Of a stretch of 64,000 nucleotides of DNA, positions 17,935 through 25,551 are shown in pieces. The stretch is from contig NZ_JACBYI010000017.1 of NCBI RefSeq assembly GCF_019352175.1, forward strand, positions 1 through 64,000, written 5' to 3'. The stretch comes from Paenibacillus sp. S150. Its GTDB lineage: Bacteria > Bacillota > Bacilli > Paenibacillales > Paenibacillaceae. The notes under the pieces are model-generated. The model ran no database searches. It was not told the DNA's origin and worked only from the letters and a program-made list of their open reading frames with translations. Both the position numbers and the translations under genes were made by a program. Positions within the stretch are counted from its first letter, which is position 1. Every line of letters starts with the position of its first letter.

Positions 17935-18091
17935 GATTAATCCATCCTTCAAAAAGTCATTTAGCCTTTATTGTACAACATTTAGCCTTACAGCTACAAA
18001 CAAAATGGTTGCAAAGCGCGGCTGTTCCCATTTTGGCCCATTCCATTGAAGTGCATAATATTCCCAAATGAAGGAGAGGGCAGGGAGAGCT

Positions 18092-18304
18092 ATGGTCACA
18101 TTAAAAAGAATCCGCAGAGGGATACGGACGGCAGTTATTCTGGCGCTTATGGCAGTGGTTGTGTATGATCAGATTAGTGTTGCCTGTACGATTGGCGGCA
18201 AGACCAAAAAACATGTTGAGGACATTGTGCTGCGGGATAAAAGCAAGCCGTATAGCGAGACCGTAAGCGGCGGTTATAAAATTTATGAGCTTAGACAGAG
18301 ATGA
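18092..18304 (+). CDS. Small single-pass membrane protein, function unknown
   Basis: The 70-residue protein has a basic N-terminus (MVTLKRIRRGIRT), one hydrophobic segment (AVILALMAVVVY) and a polar, lysine-rich tail. GGGAGAG precedes the ATG. I do not recognise a family. It overlaps nothing real; the AraC gene begins 58 bases later on the same strand. Confidence 0.6.
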   Translation: MVTLKRIRRGIRTAVILALMAVVVYDQISVACTIGGKTKKHVEDIVLRDKSKPYSETVSGGYKIYELRQR

Positions 18305-18362
18305 TGGCATCGGGTATGCCAAGCCTCAGTATTTGAAAAGACAGAATTGGAGGCGGAAGCTG

Positions 18363-19226
18363 ATGATTGACCTCTCGGAGCTGTATTATCCGATTACGGC
18401 GAAACCCGCGGAGGCCGGCGAGGTCCTGCCCGGCAAGGCATTGCGCCCCTATATCCGCTGCTTCTGGGGAGCTGCAGCTCTGCCGCAAGCCCCTGTATTT
18501 GAACCGGAGGCCTCACCGGGCCATACGGCCCCGCTGCCCATGGAGCCGGAGATTATTATCCCGGACAGCTGCATGGATATCATTTGGGAGTGGGATGAGA
18601 TAACCGGCGGGTCCGGCGGGATTTTTTGCGGAATCAATGATAGCCCCTTTGAAGCAGGACAGGCCCTGCCGCCATCGGACAGGCAGCGCTTCGCGATCCG
18701 CTTTCATTTCTGGGCCGTGCATCTGTTCGCGGATGAACATCTCCGGGATGTTCTGAATATTCATGCTCCGGTGGAGCATTATTTCACCGCTTTCCGCAGA
18801 GAATTAGGCCAGAGGCTGCGTGCTGCACATACGTTCGCAGAACGCATCGCCGCGGCGGAGGCTTATTTGCTGAAGCGTTTGGAGCAGGGAGGACGCAGCA
18901 ATGACAGCATGATGAACGCCGTCTACAGTATTCTTAAGCGGAGAGGTGCGGTTACCGCCGGAGAGCTTGAGAGCAGCGCGGGAGTAAGCAGCCGCCAGCT
19001 TGAGAGGCTTTTCCGTGAATATATCGGCATTTCTCCTAAAAAGACGGCCGATCTGGTGCGTTTTCAGAATGTATGGCTGGAGCTGTATCAATTGCCGCTG
19101 TCTGCGAAGGCTATGCAGGATCTGGTGTACGGTTACCGTTACAGCCACCAGTCGCATCTGATCAACAGCTTTAAGAAATTTGCCGGAAGGACGCCGCTGG
19201 AGGCCTTGGCCTATGCGCGGAGGTGA
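18363..19226 (+). CDS. AraC-family regulator with DUF6597-type sensor domain
   Basis: The 287-residue protein has an N-terminal beta-rich domain (about 1-150: LRPYIRCFWG, ILPDSC-like IIIPDSCMDIIWEW, FAIRFHFWAVHLF) typical of the group annotated DUF6597, and a C-terminal AraC helix-turn-helix (about 195-285: AGELESSAGVSSRQLERLFRE and YSHQSHLINSFKKFAGRTP). The ATG at 18363 has GGAGG nine bases upstream. The VOC protein 100 bases downstream is a possible target; this group is often next to glyoxalase-type genes. Confidence 0.85.
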   Translation: MIDLSELYYPITAKPAEAGEVLPGKALRPYIRCFWGAAALPQAPVFEPEASPGHTAPLPMEPEIIIPDSCMDIIWEWDEITGGSGGIFCGINDSPFEAGQALPPSDRQRFAIRFHFWAVHLFADEHLRDVLNIHAPVEHYFTAFRRELGQRLRAAHTFAERIAAAEAYLLKRLEQGGRSNDSMMNAVYSILKRRGAVTAGELESSAGVSSRQLERLFREYIGISPKKTADLVRFQNVWLELYQLPLSAKAMQDLVYGYRYSHQSHLINSFKKFAGRTPLEALAYARR

Positions 19227-19325
19227 ATGTCGTTTTTTTGCAATACAAGAATTGCAGGGGCAGTTATACTGTCTTCAGCGGGCGAATGTGCAGCTAAGAA
19301 AACAATTGTGAAGGAGTGAGAACAG

Positions 19326-19691
19326 ATGATTTCGTCTTTTGAAGGCATTAACCTGTACTCCAAGGATACGGCGGCTCTGGCGGCGTTTTATGCGGAGATG
19401 CTTGGGGTTCCGGTTCCGTTTGAGGGCTTTGGCAATTATGACGGGGCGAAGATCGGCTTTGACCGGGGGCAGCCGGGGCTGATCATCTGGGATGAGAACA
19501 AATGGGGCAGGCATACAACCGGAGTGGTCAATCTGGTGTTTTCCTGCAGCAGCCTGGATGAGACCTATGAGCAGCTCAAGGCGGGAGGGCTGGACTGCCA
19601 GCCGCCGGTCACCATGGAATACGGGGGCAAAGAAATGAATTTCCGCGATCCGGACGGCAATGGCATTACACTGCTGGAAGGCGCTTATTAA
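19326..19691 (+). CDS. VOC (glyoxalase/bleomycin-resistance fold) protein
   Basis: The 121-residue protein has the two beta-alpha-beta-beta-beta modules of the VOC superfamily: INLYSKDTAALAAFYAEMLG at the start and the closing FRDPDGNGITLLEG. Metal-ligand glutamate near the C-terminus (LLEG) is present. The superfamily includes lyases, dioxygenases and drug-binding proteins, so no reaction is assigned. GAAGGAGTGAG before the ATG. Possibly controlled by the AraC protein upstream. Confidence 0.85.
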   Translation: MISSFEGINLYSKDTAALAAFYAEMLGVPVPFEGFGNYDGAKIGFDRGQPGLIIWDENKWGRHTTGVVNLVFSCSSLDETYEQLKAGGLDCQPPVTMEYGGKEMNFRDPDGNGITLLEGAY

Positions 19692-19791
19692 GGCGATTAT
19701 CCAAGATAACAAATTTAAGGCAAGCAGCGCTGAACGCGGGCTCTATCCGGCAAGGAAACCGGAGGGTCCGTGTTTTTGTGCGTTTTAAATG

Positions 19792-19821
19792 TTGACAATG
19801 ATAATCATTATCAAATAGAAT
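19792..19821 (+). promoter_or_regulatory. Promoter with embedded Fur box for the flavodoxin operon
   Basis: TTGACA (19792-19797) and TAGAAT (19816-19821) are separated by 18 bases, and GACAATGATAATCATTATC (19794-19812) between them matches the 19-bp Fur box at 17 positions. Iron-loaded Fur would block the promoter. Confidence 0.85.
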
Positions 19822-19888
19822 GGGATTAGCAATACTTGGTTTGAATTTTTGGTGTAAATTTAATGCTTACTTTGGGAGGAACCGGTAC

Positions 19889-20341
19889 ATGGCTAAGGTG
19901 CTTGTGGCATATGCCAGCTTGACTGGCAATACGGAAGAGATCGCTGAACTGATTGTGGAAGGAATACGCCAGGCAGGCGGCGAGGCTGTACTGAAATCGG
20001 TCACTGACTGCAACGCGGATGAGATAAAAGCCTATGAGGGCGTGCTGCTGGGCGCGTATACCTGGGGAGACGGCGAGCTGCCGGATGAATTCCTGGATTT
20101 CTATGAAGAGCTGGATGAGCTGGATTTAACCTCCATCAAAGCCGCAGCCTTCGGCAGCGGGGATACGGGATATGAAATTTACTGCGGTGCCGTGAATCAG
20201 ATCGAGGAGAAGCTGAAGGAGCGGGGAGCGGAGATTATACAGGAAAGCCTGAAGATTGAATACGGGCCGAATGCAGCGGAAAAAGATGCCTGCCGCAGCT
20301 TCGGCCGCCAATTTATCGAAACCTGCGCGGCGGTTTCTTAA
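19889..20341 (+). CDS. Flavodoxin, iron-starvation type
   Basis: The 150-residue FMN protein replaces ferredoxin as electron carrier under low iron. The phosphate-binding loop YASLTGNTEEIAE is at residues 8-20, with GAYTWGDGELPDEFLDF and AAFGSGDTGY supplying flavin-stacking loops. It is the short-chain form, close in size to B. subtilis YkuN/YkuP, which are Fur-controlled. The ATG at 19889 has GGGAGGAACC upstream; in-frame upstream starts overlap the promoter. It is followed after two bases by 20344-21123. Confidence 0.93.
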   Translation: MAKVLVAYASLTGNTEEIAELIVEGIRQAGGEAVLKSVTDCNADEIKAYEGVLLGAYTWGDGELPDEFLDFYEELDELDLTSIKAAAFGSGDTGYEIYCGAVNQIEEKLKERGAEIIQESLKIEYGPNAAEKDACRSFGRQFIETCAAVS

Positions 20342-20343
20342 GG

Positions 20344-21123
20344 ATGGGCGGCACGGCAGGAAGCCGTACAGCGGGGAAGAGGGAAGCCTCGGCGGTGCAA
20401 TACAGCCGGCTGAATGATTTCCGCATGGAGCATATCATGCTGGGCGGCGCAGAGTCTCCAGGCAGCGGAGCGCCTGTCACCGGGCTTCCGCGCTGGAGGC
20501 AGCAGGTCCAGTATGCAATAGGACATACGCTGAATGACTTCTACAGTTTGCAGCCCGAGGTGCGCCGGGAAACGCCGGTCCAGTTCCTGCTGGAGCGCCG
20601 CTGGCCGCCCAAGGGGGATGCTTTTCCTTCGCTGATGCACTATTGGGAGGTCAAGACGGCCATTGCCGATGAGCTGATGCGGATGGTTAGCGTCAATCAT
20701 ATGCAGGAGGTTCCGGTGCTGCTCTATGAGCAGTGGCATGTGCCGGTGCCTGTGCTTGATATCGAGCTGGCGATGATTTTTCAGCTGGCCTGGAATTCGG
20801 CGGTTCCGGGACGCTGCCTCAGCATACAGAAATTTATGGTGAATGGAAATGAAGAGGTCATCACAGGATTTCTGCATATGGCCAATGTGTTTTGCCATCA
20901 GGCATATGGAATGCCGGCGGAAACGGTGGAGGTTTACTCTCTTCTGGACGGGCGCAAAGCCATTTTTGACGGAGCGGGGATTCCGCTCACCGAATCGCTG
21001 GATTATGTGCGGCTGCTGTCCGTGTTCCTGGGGCGGGAAGAGTCGTCTGCACGCTTGCAGAAGTACGGAGAGCGCAGGAACGACCAGGACGAGCTTGCTC
21101 ACCGGGGGTACGGCTTGATGTGA
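20344..21123 (+). CDS. Unrecognised protein in the Fur-controlled flavodoxin operon
   Basis: The up to 259-residue protein has no motif I can name. It appears soluble, with amphipathic helices and conserved-looking stretches such as WPPKGDAFPSLMHYWEVK, LLYEQWHVPVPVLDIEL and FCHQAYGMPAETVEVYSLLDG. The start is uncertain: ATG 20344 lies two bases after the flavodoxin stop with little room for a ribosome site; GTG 20395 and ATG 20425 are alternatives. In B. subtilis an uncharacterised gene, ykuO, sits beside Fur-regulated flavodoxin genes, so this may be the equivalent; that is positional inference only. Confidence 0.7.
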   Translation: MGGTAGSRTAGKREASAVQYSRLNDFRMEHIMLGGAESPGSGAPVTGLPRWRQQVQYAIGHTLNDFYSLQPEVRRETPVQFLLERRWPPKGDAFPSLMHYWEVKTAIADELMRMVSVNHMQEVPVLLYEQWHVPVPVLDIELAMIFQLAWNSAVPGRCLSIQKFMVNGNEEVITGFLHMANVFCHQAYGMPAETVEVYSLLDGRKAIFDGAGIPLTESLDYVRLLSVFLGREESSARLQKYGERRNDQDELAHRGYGLM

Positions 21124-21202
21124 GCGGCTGTCTGCGTGGACTTCTGAGCTTGCAAACAGGCTGCCAAGGCGATATGGTTAAGGGCAGGGGGTGTTCGAAG
21201 CC

Positions 21203-21571
21203 ATGCCGGAACCAGTCAAAACCTATAACACCGCTGTGGAAGCCACACTTGAGGTAATCGGCGGCAAGTGGAAGCCGGTGATCCTGTTCTTTCTTACCTT
21301 TGGCAAGAAGCGAAACGGCGAGTTCATGAGCCTGATGCCTGTCATCACCCAGAAGGTGCTGACGGAGCAGCTTCGGGAGCTGGAAGAGGACGGCGTTGTC
21401 AAAAGGACAGTGTACAATGTAGTTCCGCCCAAAGTGGAATATGAGCTGACCGATTACGGCTGGAGCCTCAAAGAAATTCTGCATCTGATGTGCAAATGGG
21501 GAGACTCCCATATTGAGCGGGTGTATGGGAATCAAGCCGCCGTGCTGGCCCAGCCGCAGACGGAAGAATAA
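21203..21571 (+). CDS. HxlR-family transcriptional regulator
   Basis: The 122-residue winged-helix regulator has the HxlR hallmarks: VIGGKWKPVILFFL, the recognition region MPVITQKVLTEQLRELEEDGVV and the wing KVEYELTDYGWSL. It lacks the N-terminal cysteine of formaldehyde or quinone sensors. The ATG at 21203 is taken; the GTG at 21191 is possible. It is convergent with the SDR gene, so its target is not evident from direction. Confidence 0.88.
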   Translation: MPEPVKTYNTAVEATLEVIGGKWKPVILFFLTFGKKRNGEFMSLMPVITQKVLTEQLRELEEDGVVKRTVYNVVPPKVEYELTDYGWSLKEILHLMCKWGDSHIERVYGNQAAVLAQPQTEE

Positions 21572-21573
21572 AT

Positions 21574-21605
21574 AAGCCGGACCCTGGGCTCAGGGTCCGG
21601 CTTTT
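21574..21605 (+). terminator. Terminator after the HxlR regulator
   Basis: AAGCCGGACCCTG pairs with CAGGGTCCGGCTTTT, a perfect 13-bp stem with a 4-base loop and T run. Confidence 0.92.
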
Positions 21606-21687
21606 ACTGCAGCCCGTGCCCGGAGAATGGTCCGGTGAAGTATTGGAATCCGGTCCGGCATTCATCAAATGGGGCTGATTTTGAAGA

Positions 21688-22764
21688 TTACGGGATTACC
21701 TTGCGGCTGCGGAGGTCTGCAAAGATGCGCATAAACATCGCTTCCGTATCGATGAACTCATGGAATCCGAGCCTCCGGGCCTTGCTGCCGTCGGCGAAAA
21801 AGTCATAATCCCAGGAAAATACAAAGTCCCCGAAGCCCCAGGAGGAAACAGCCTTGTAGCTGTTCCGTTCCAGCCCGTATTTTTCCACCATCCGGTTCCA
21901 TAGCGGCTCCTTATCCTCCATGACTGCCGATAGTGACATGGGCAGCGGCGGAGCTGCTTCCAGCCCGAAAAAAGCGGCTAGCTTCGGCCAGAGCTCGTCC
22001 CACCGGAACAGATCGCCGTTCGTAATGTTGAACGCCTGATTGGCACAGCGGCTGTCGGTTGCCGCCCATACGGTTGCCTGGGCCAGCAGGCCGGCATCCG
22101 TCATTTCCAGCAGACTGCGGTAGGCCCCAGGCTTGCCCGGAAAACGCAGCGGAAGTTCCAGCTCCTTCGAAATAGAGGCATAGACGGCAATGACCATAGC
22201 GAGGTTCATCGGATTGCCAAGGGCGAAGCCGCAAACCACTGAGGGGCGGAGCGCAGACCAGGTCCAGGATTTCCCCGGCTGCCGCTGCTCCAGAAATTTC
22301 TGCTGGTCGATATTGAATTCCGGCGGCATATGATCGGCATCCGTCTCCCGGGCAGGGGTCTTGAAGGGCCCCAGATGAGCACCGTAGACTTTATAGCCCT
22401 GCATCAGGCTGATATGCTGCAGATTGTGGGCTATGGGTTCAACGGCTTCTACGGCGTTCACAAGCATAGCCAGATTAGGAGGGACCAGCTCCGCCCAGGT
22501 AGGGCGGTCCTGATAGGCGGCATAGAAGATATGTGTTACCTGTGCCAGGCTGCCCAGCTTCGGGCTTAGGTCCCCAGGGTTCAGCAGATCGGCGGCTATA
22601 TAGCGGACACGGCTTGTATTTTCACCGCCCCGGCGTGATATTCCGATAATGTCCCATTCCGGCAGCGCAACAAGGTATTCGATCAGATTGCGCCCGATCA
22701 CCCCATTCGCTCCAACAACCAATGCGGTTTTACGCTGTGCAGCATCCTTTGGCTTTGAATTCAT
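21688..22764 (-). CDS. SDR-family oxidoreductase, PRISE-like (atypical SDR)
   Basis: The 358-residue protein binds NAD(P) through ALVVGANGVIGRNLIEYL and contains SRR after the second strand, suggesting NADP. The segments LRPSVVCGFALGNPMN, QAFNITNGDLFRWDELWPKL and the overall length match the progesterone 5-beta-reductase/iridoid synthase-like (PRISE) group of enone reductases. HISLMQGYKVYGAH holds the tyrosine expected for the active site. Substrate in bacteria unknown. The start follows AAAGGAGAG. Confidence 0.85.
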   Translation of the reverse strand: MNSKPKDAAQRKTALVVGANGVIGRNLIEYLVALPEWDIIGISRRGGENTSRVRYIAADLLNPGDLSPKLGSLAQVTHIFYAAYQDRPTWAELVPPNLAMLVNAVEAVEPIAHNLQHISLMQGYKVYGAHLGPFKTPARETDADHMPPEFNIDQQKFLEQRQPGKSWTWSALRPSVVCGFALGNPMNLAMVIAVYASISKELELPLRFPGKPGAYRSLLEMTDAGLLAQATVWAATDSRCANQAFNITNGDLFRWDELWPKLAAFFGLEAAPPLPMSLSAVMEDKEPLWNRMVEKYGLERNSYKAVSSWGFGDFVFSWDYDFFADGSKARRLGFHEFIDTEAMFMRIFADLRSRKVIP

Positions 22765-22891
22765 CAGCAGCTTCTCTCCTTTGACTTAGTAAGGTATGCC
22801 ATCATTATGTCTGCTGCGCCAGAAGGTGAACAGTACGCACTTTGCGGTTATATAGGCACCTGGAGGTAACATTGGCTTCTCTGGCCATACC

Positions 22892-22936
22892 AAAAAGCAC
22901 CCTTTATAAGGCGCTGACGGCCAAAAAAAGAGTGCT
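22892..22936 (-). terminator. Terminator after the double-GNAT gene
   Basis: On the reverse strand AGCACTCTTT pairs with AAAGGGTGCT and is followed by TTTTT. Confidence 0.7.
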
Positions 22937-22955
22937 GTACAGGTGCAAGGGCAGC

Positions 22956-23840
22956 CTAGCCGGTATAGCGGTAATAATCCTGCTTGTTCAAAATAACAAA
23001 CCCGCAGCTTTCATACAGCTTCAGCGCGTTGGGATTGTCAAGCGCAACCTCCAGGTTCACCCCGTTGTAATTGCGCCGCTCCCGTTCAATCGCCTGCAAA
23101 AGCGCGCTTCTGCCGATGCCCAGGCCGCGCAGCTTCTTGTCCACCGTAAACCCGTAGATCCAGGTTTCGTTATCCTCGGTCCACAGCCGCATCTTGCCGG
23201 CGGGCTGCCCGTTCATCTCTATCATGATCTGTTCCTGCTGATTATCGTTCAAATGCTGCGCATAGACCTCAGCGGCGTCCTCCCGGGACATGCCAAACCC
23301 TCCGCGGTCCAGCTCGACAAGAATATCGGCCTCATCCTGGCGCGCGGGCCGCAGCACTACGGCTCCTGCGGCTGAGCTGGCTTCAACCGAGCCTTGCGAT
23401 GCAGAAGCGCCGTCCCATTTCATCTGGTATTCCGCATGGTTGAATGCCACCGGCAAGGTCTTCAAAAAGCCTGTTGCCGAGACCGAGCTGGCAGGAGCAT
23501 TCAGCAGCAGCGTGCTGACAGGGTTGCGCCGGATAATGCTCTGCGCGCGCTGCCACAGCGAGGTGAATATGCCTCTGCGCCGGTAGCCCGGACGCACCAT
23601 TCCGCAGGCTTCCATATCGCTGCCAAATCCGTACAGCCCAATAAAACCTACCAGAATATCCTCCTCATAGGTTACCAGCCATTCGGCTCCGCCGGATGCC
23701 GGTGGCAGGCGCAGCATGTCCCAGTTGAGCTTCAGGCTGATTCCTTCGTATTGCTCGCAGCGCTGCTGCAATTCCTCTATATCCTTCAATGTTTCCGCTG
23801 TAGTCAAACGCATAGCCTCCTGAAAGTTACTAAAGCGCAT
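22956..23840 (-). CDS. Tandem-GNAT N-acetyltransferase
   Basis: The 294-residue protein contains two GNAT folds. The N-terminal one (about 1-150) has CGMVRPGYRRRGIFTSLW; the C-terminal one (about 160-294) has the acetyl-CoA loop VDKKLRGLGIGRSALLQA and the closing LEVALDNPNALKLYESCGF. Two-domain GNATs of this type include MshD-like enzymes. Substrate unknown. The start at 23840 is preceded by AGAGG; a second ATG nine codons later lies two bases behind AGGAGG, which is too close to favour. Confidence 0.88.
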   Translation of the reverse strand: MRFSNFQEAMRLTTAETLKDIEELQQRCEQYEGISLKLNWDMLRLPPASGGAEWLVTYEEDILVGFIGLYGFGSDMEACGMVRPGYRRRGIFTSLWQRAQSIIRRNPVSTLLLNAPASSVSATGFLKTLPVAFNHAEYQMKWDGASASQGSVEASSAAGAVVLRPARQDEADILVELDRGGFGMSREDAAEVYAQHLNDNQQEQIMIEMNGQPAGKMRLWTEDNETWIYGFTVDKKLRGLGIGRSALLQAIERERRNYNGVNLEVALDNPNALKLYESCGFVILNKQDYYRYTG

Positions 23841-23913
23841 CTTCCTCTATAATCTCCGCGCACAGCGGCTGTGGAAGCATGGGCTTAGTCTGTTAGGGCC
23901 CCGAAGACCTGAT

Positions 23914-24195
23914 TCAGCTGCCGCTGAGCACATCCCCGTATTCCGCATGCTTTTTGAACTGATGTGCGGCATAGGGACACTGGGGCACAAGCTTTACCTG
24001 CTCTGCACGCGCCTTGTCCACAACCGCCTTCACCAGCCTCTCTCCTGCACCCTGGCCGCGCAGATCTTCCGAGACAAAGGTATGGTCAATCACCCATGCT
24101 CCCGTTGCCTCATCCGTCCTGTATGTAATCTCGGCCAGGTCCTTACCGTCACCGGCAATATAAAAGCGTCCTTCCCCCTGTTCAATCTGTCCCAT
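23914..24195 (-). CDS. Small GNAT-like N-acetyltransferase (COG2388 type)
   Basis: The 93-residue protein is the minimal GNAT form: EITYRTDEATGAWVIDHTFV, the acetyl-CoA loop EDLRGQGAGERLVKAVVDKA and the C-terminal VPQCPYAAHQFKKH. In this group the cysteine-proline-tyrosine segment is conserved. The ATG at 24195 has GGAG eight bases upstream; the GTG at 24204 is part of that site. Substrate unknown. Confidence 0.88.
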   Translation of the reverse strand: MGQIEQGEGRFYIAGDGKDLAEITYRTDEATGAWVIDHTFVSEDLRGQGAGERLVKAVVDKARAEQVKLVPQCPYAAHQFKKHAEYGDVLSGS

Positions 24196-24404
24196 ATTCT
24201 TCACTCCAATCCGAGTTATATTGCCTTTATTTTACTACCCTGATCTGGAAAAAGCGAGAAGGGGAGAATGCCCCCTGCCGGCAAAATTGATCCATACTTG
24301 TTACACAATGAGTAAGATGGCCTTTATTAACTTGCGCATACTCCGTAAAATGCCCTAAGATTAAGACACTAACGCTGTGCTGAGTAGAAGCCGCATCAGG
24401 GGGA

Positions 24405-25313
24405 ATGGCCGTGGATTATGAGGTTGAGGTTCAGTTTGAGCCGGTTTATGAATTAGTGAGCAGCATACATACGTTTATATGCAAAAAATCCAATAAGAAG
24501 ATGGACCTGGGCGCATCCTGGTCCGCTGAAGTGGCGGGCACGCTTAGCCCGGAGCTGCTGTCCGCTCTGGAGGAGACGGAGCTCGGCAATGACTGGAAGC
24601 TGCTGAACCTGCTGATCTACCAGTGTCCGGAAAAGGGCAGTGTAGACAGTGTGCTGGACTGGCTGGAGCACTTGCAGGTTGGAGAAATGTACGAGACGCT
24701 TGCGGAATACGTCAGCGTGTTCCCGGTGCAAATGGAACAATTCCGCAGCCGGATGCACTTTCTGCTGTCCGAGTGGAACCGGCAATATTTCAGTGCCAGC
24801 GATCCTGCGGTCAACAGCAGACTGCGGCAGCATGCGGACGAGCGGAGACTTGAGCTGGGCAAGGGTCCGGTTTCCGATTTTGTAAACAGGACAACCAACG
24901 GATTTTATTTCATGCCGGTGGATGGACTGCGCAAGCTGGTGCTGATTCCGCAGTTTCATTTTCAGCCTGCCAATATTATTTACAGCTTCGGTCCGCTGAC
25001 CCTTTGCCATTATGCGGCGAGAGTTTCGGTTACGGACGAAGAAATATCGCCTTTTATGTACAGAGCCCTCCGCAGCCTCGGGGAAAAAAGCCGTCTGAAA
25101 ATACTGCAGTCGCTTGGCGGCGGACGCAAAACCTTTACCGAAATCGCCAGGCAGGCCGGGATATCCAAAGGGATTGTGCATGACCATATCTTCAATCTCC
25201 GCTGTGCGGGCCTGCTTCATGCTTACATCGAAGGGGAGAACGTTACCTCCTACAGCCTGCGCCTTGAAGGCATTCACCGGATGAATGAGCAGCTGTTTGA
25301 ATATTTGAAATAA
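24405..25313 (+). CDS. Helix-turn-helix regulator with ArsR-like C-terminal domain
   Basis: The 302-residue protein has a long helical N-terminal part without a motif I can name (about 1-215) and a C-terminal winged helix of ArsR type (LRSLGEKSRLKILQSLGGG, FTEIARQAGISKGIVHDHIF, LRCAGLLHAYIEGENVTSYS). It ends 240 bases before the oligopeptide importer operon in the same direction and may regulate it, but a terminator and a promoter lie between. Effector unknown. Confidence 0.8.
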   Translation: MAVDYEVEVQFEPVYELVSSIHTFICKKSNKKMDLGASWSAEVAGTLSPELLSALEETELGNDWKLLNLLIYQCPEKGSVDSVLDWLEHLQVGEMYETLAEYVSVFPVQMEQFRSRMHFLLSEWNRQYFSASDPAVNSRLRQHADERRLELGKGPVSDFVNRTTNGFYFMPVDGLRKLVLIPQFHFQPANIIYSFGPLTLCHYAARVSVTDEEISPFMYRALRSLGEKSRLKILQSLGGGRKTFTEIARQAGISKGIVHDHIFNLRCAGLLHAYIEGENVTSYSLRLEGIHRMNEQLFEYLK

Positions 25314-25343
25314 GAGCGATGTTATTCCGGACGGCAGAAATCT

Positions 25344-25386
25344 AAGCCAAAGCTTACTCTTCTTTAAGAGAGGGCTTTGGCTTTTT
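25344..25386 (+). terminator. Terminator after the ArsR-like regulator
   Basis: AAGCCAAAGC pairs with GCTTTGGCTTTTT around an inner TCTT/AAGA stem. Confidence 0.88.
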
Positions 25387-25443
25387 GATTTGCGAATTCA
25401 GGGATTAAATTCTGTTTATGGAGAATTTTTTTTAAGTTCTCTC

Positions 25444-25472
25444 TTTACAGAACAATAATGTTTTCCTATAAT
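25444..25472 (+). promoter_or_regulatory. Sigma-A promoter of the oligopeptide importer operon
   Basis: TTTACA, a 17-base spacer and TATAAT, 80 bases before the binding-protein start. Confidence 0.75.
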
Positions 25473-25551
25473 GTGAACTATCGGTCTTAATCACACTTAG
25501 TGGGTAGGAATTATAAGTATTATAATTTTGAAGAGAAGAGAGATGATTTTT

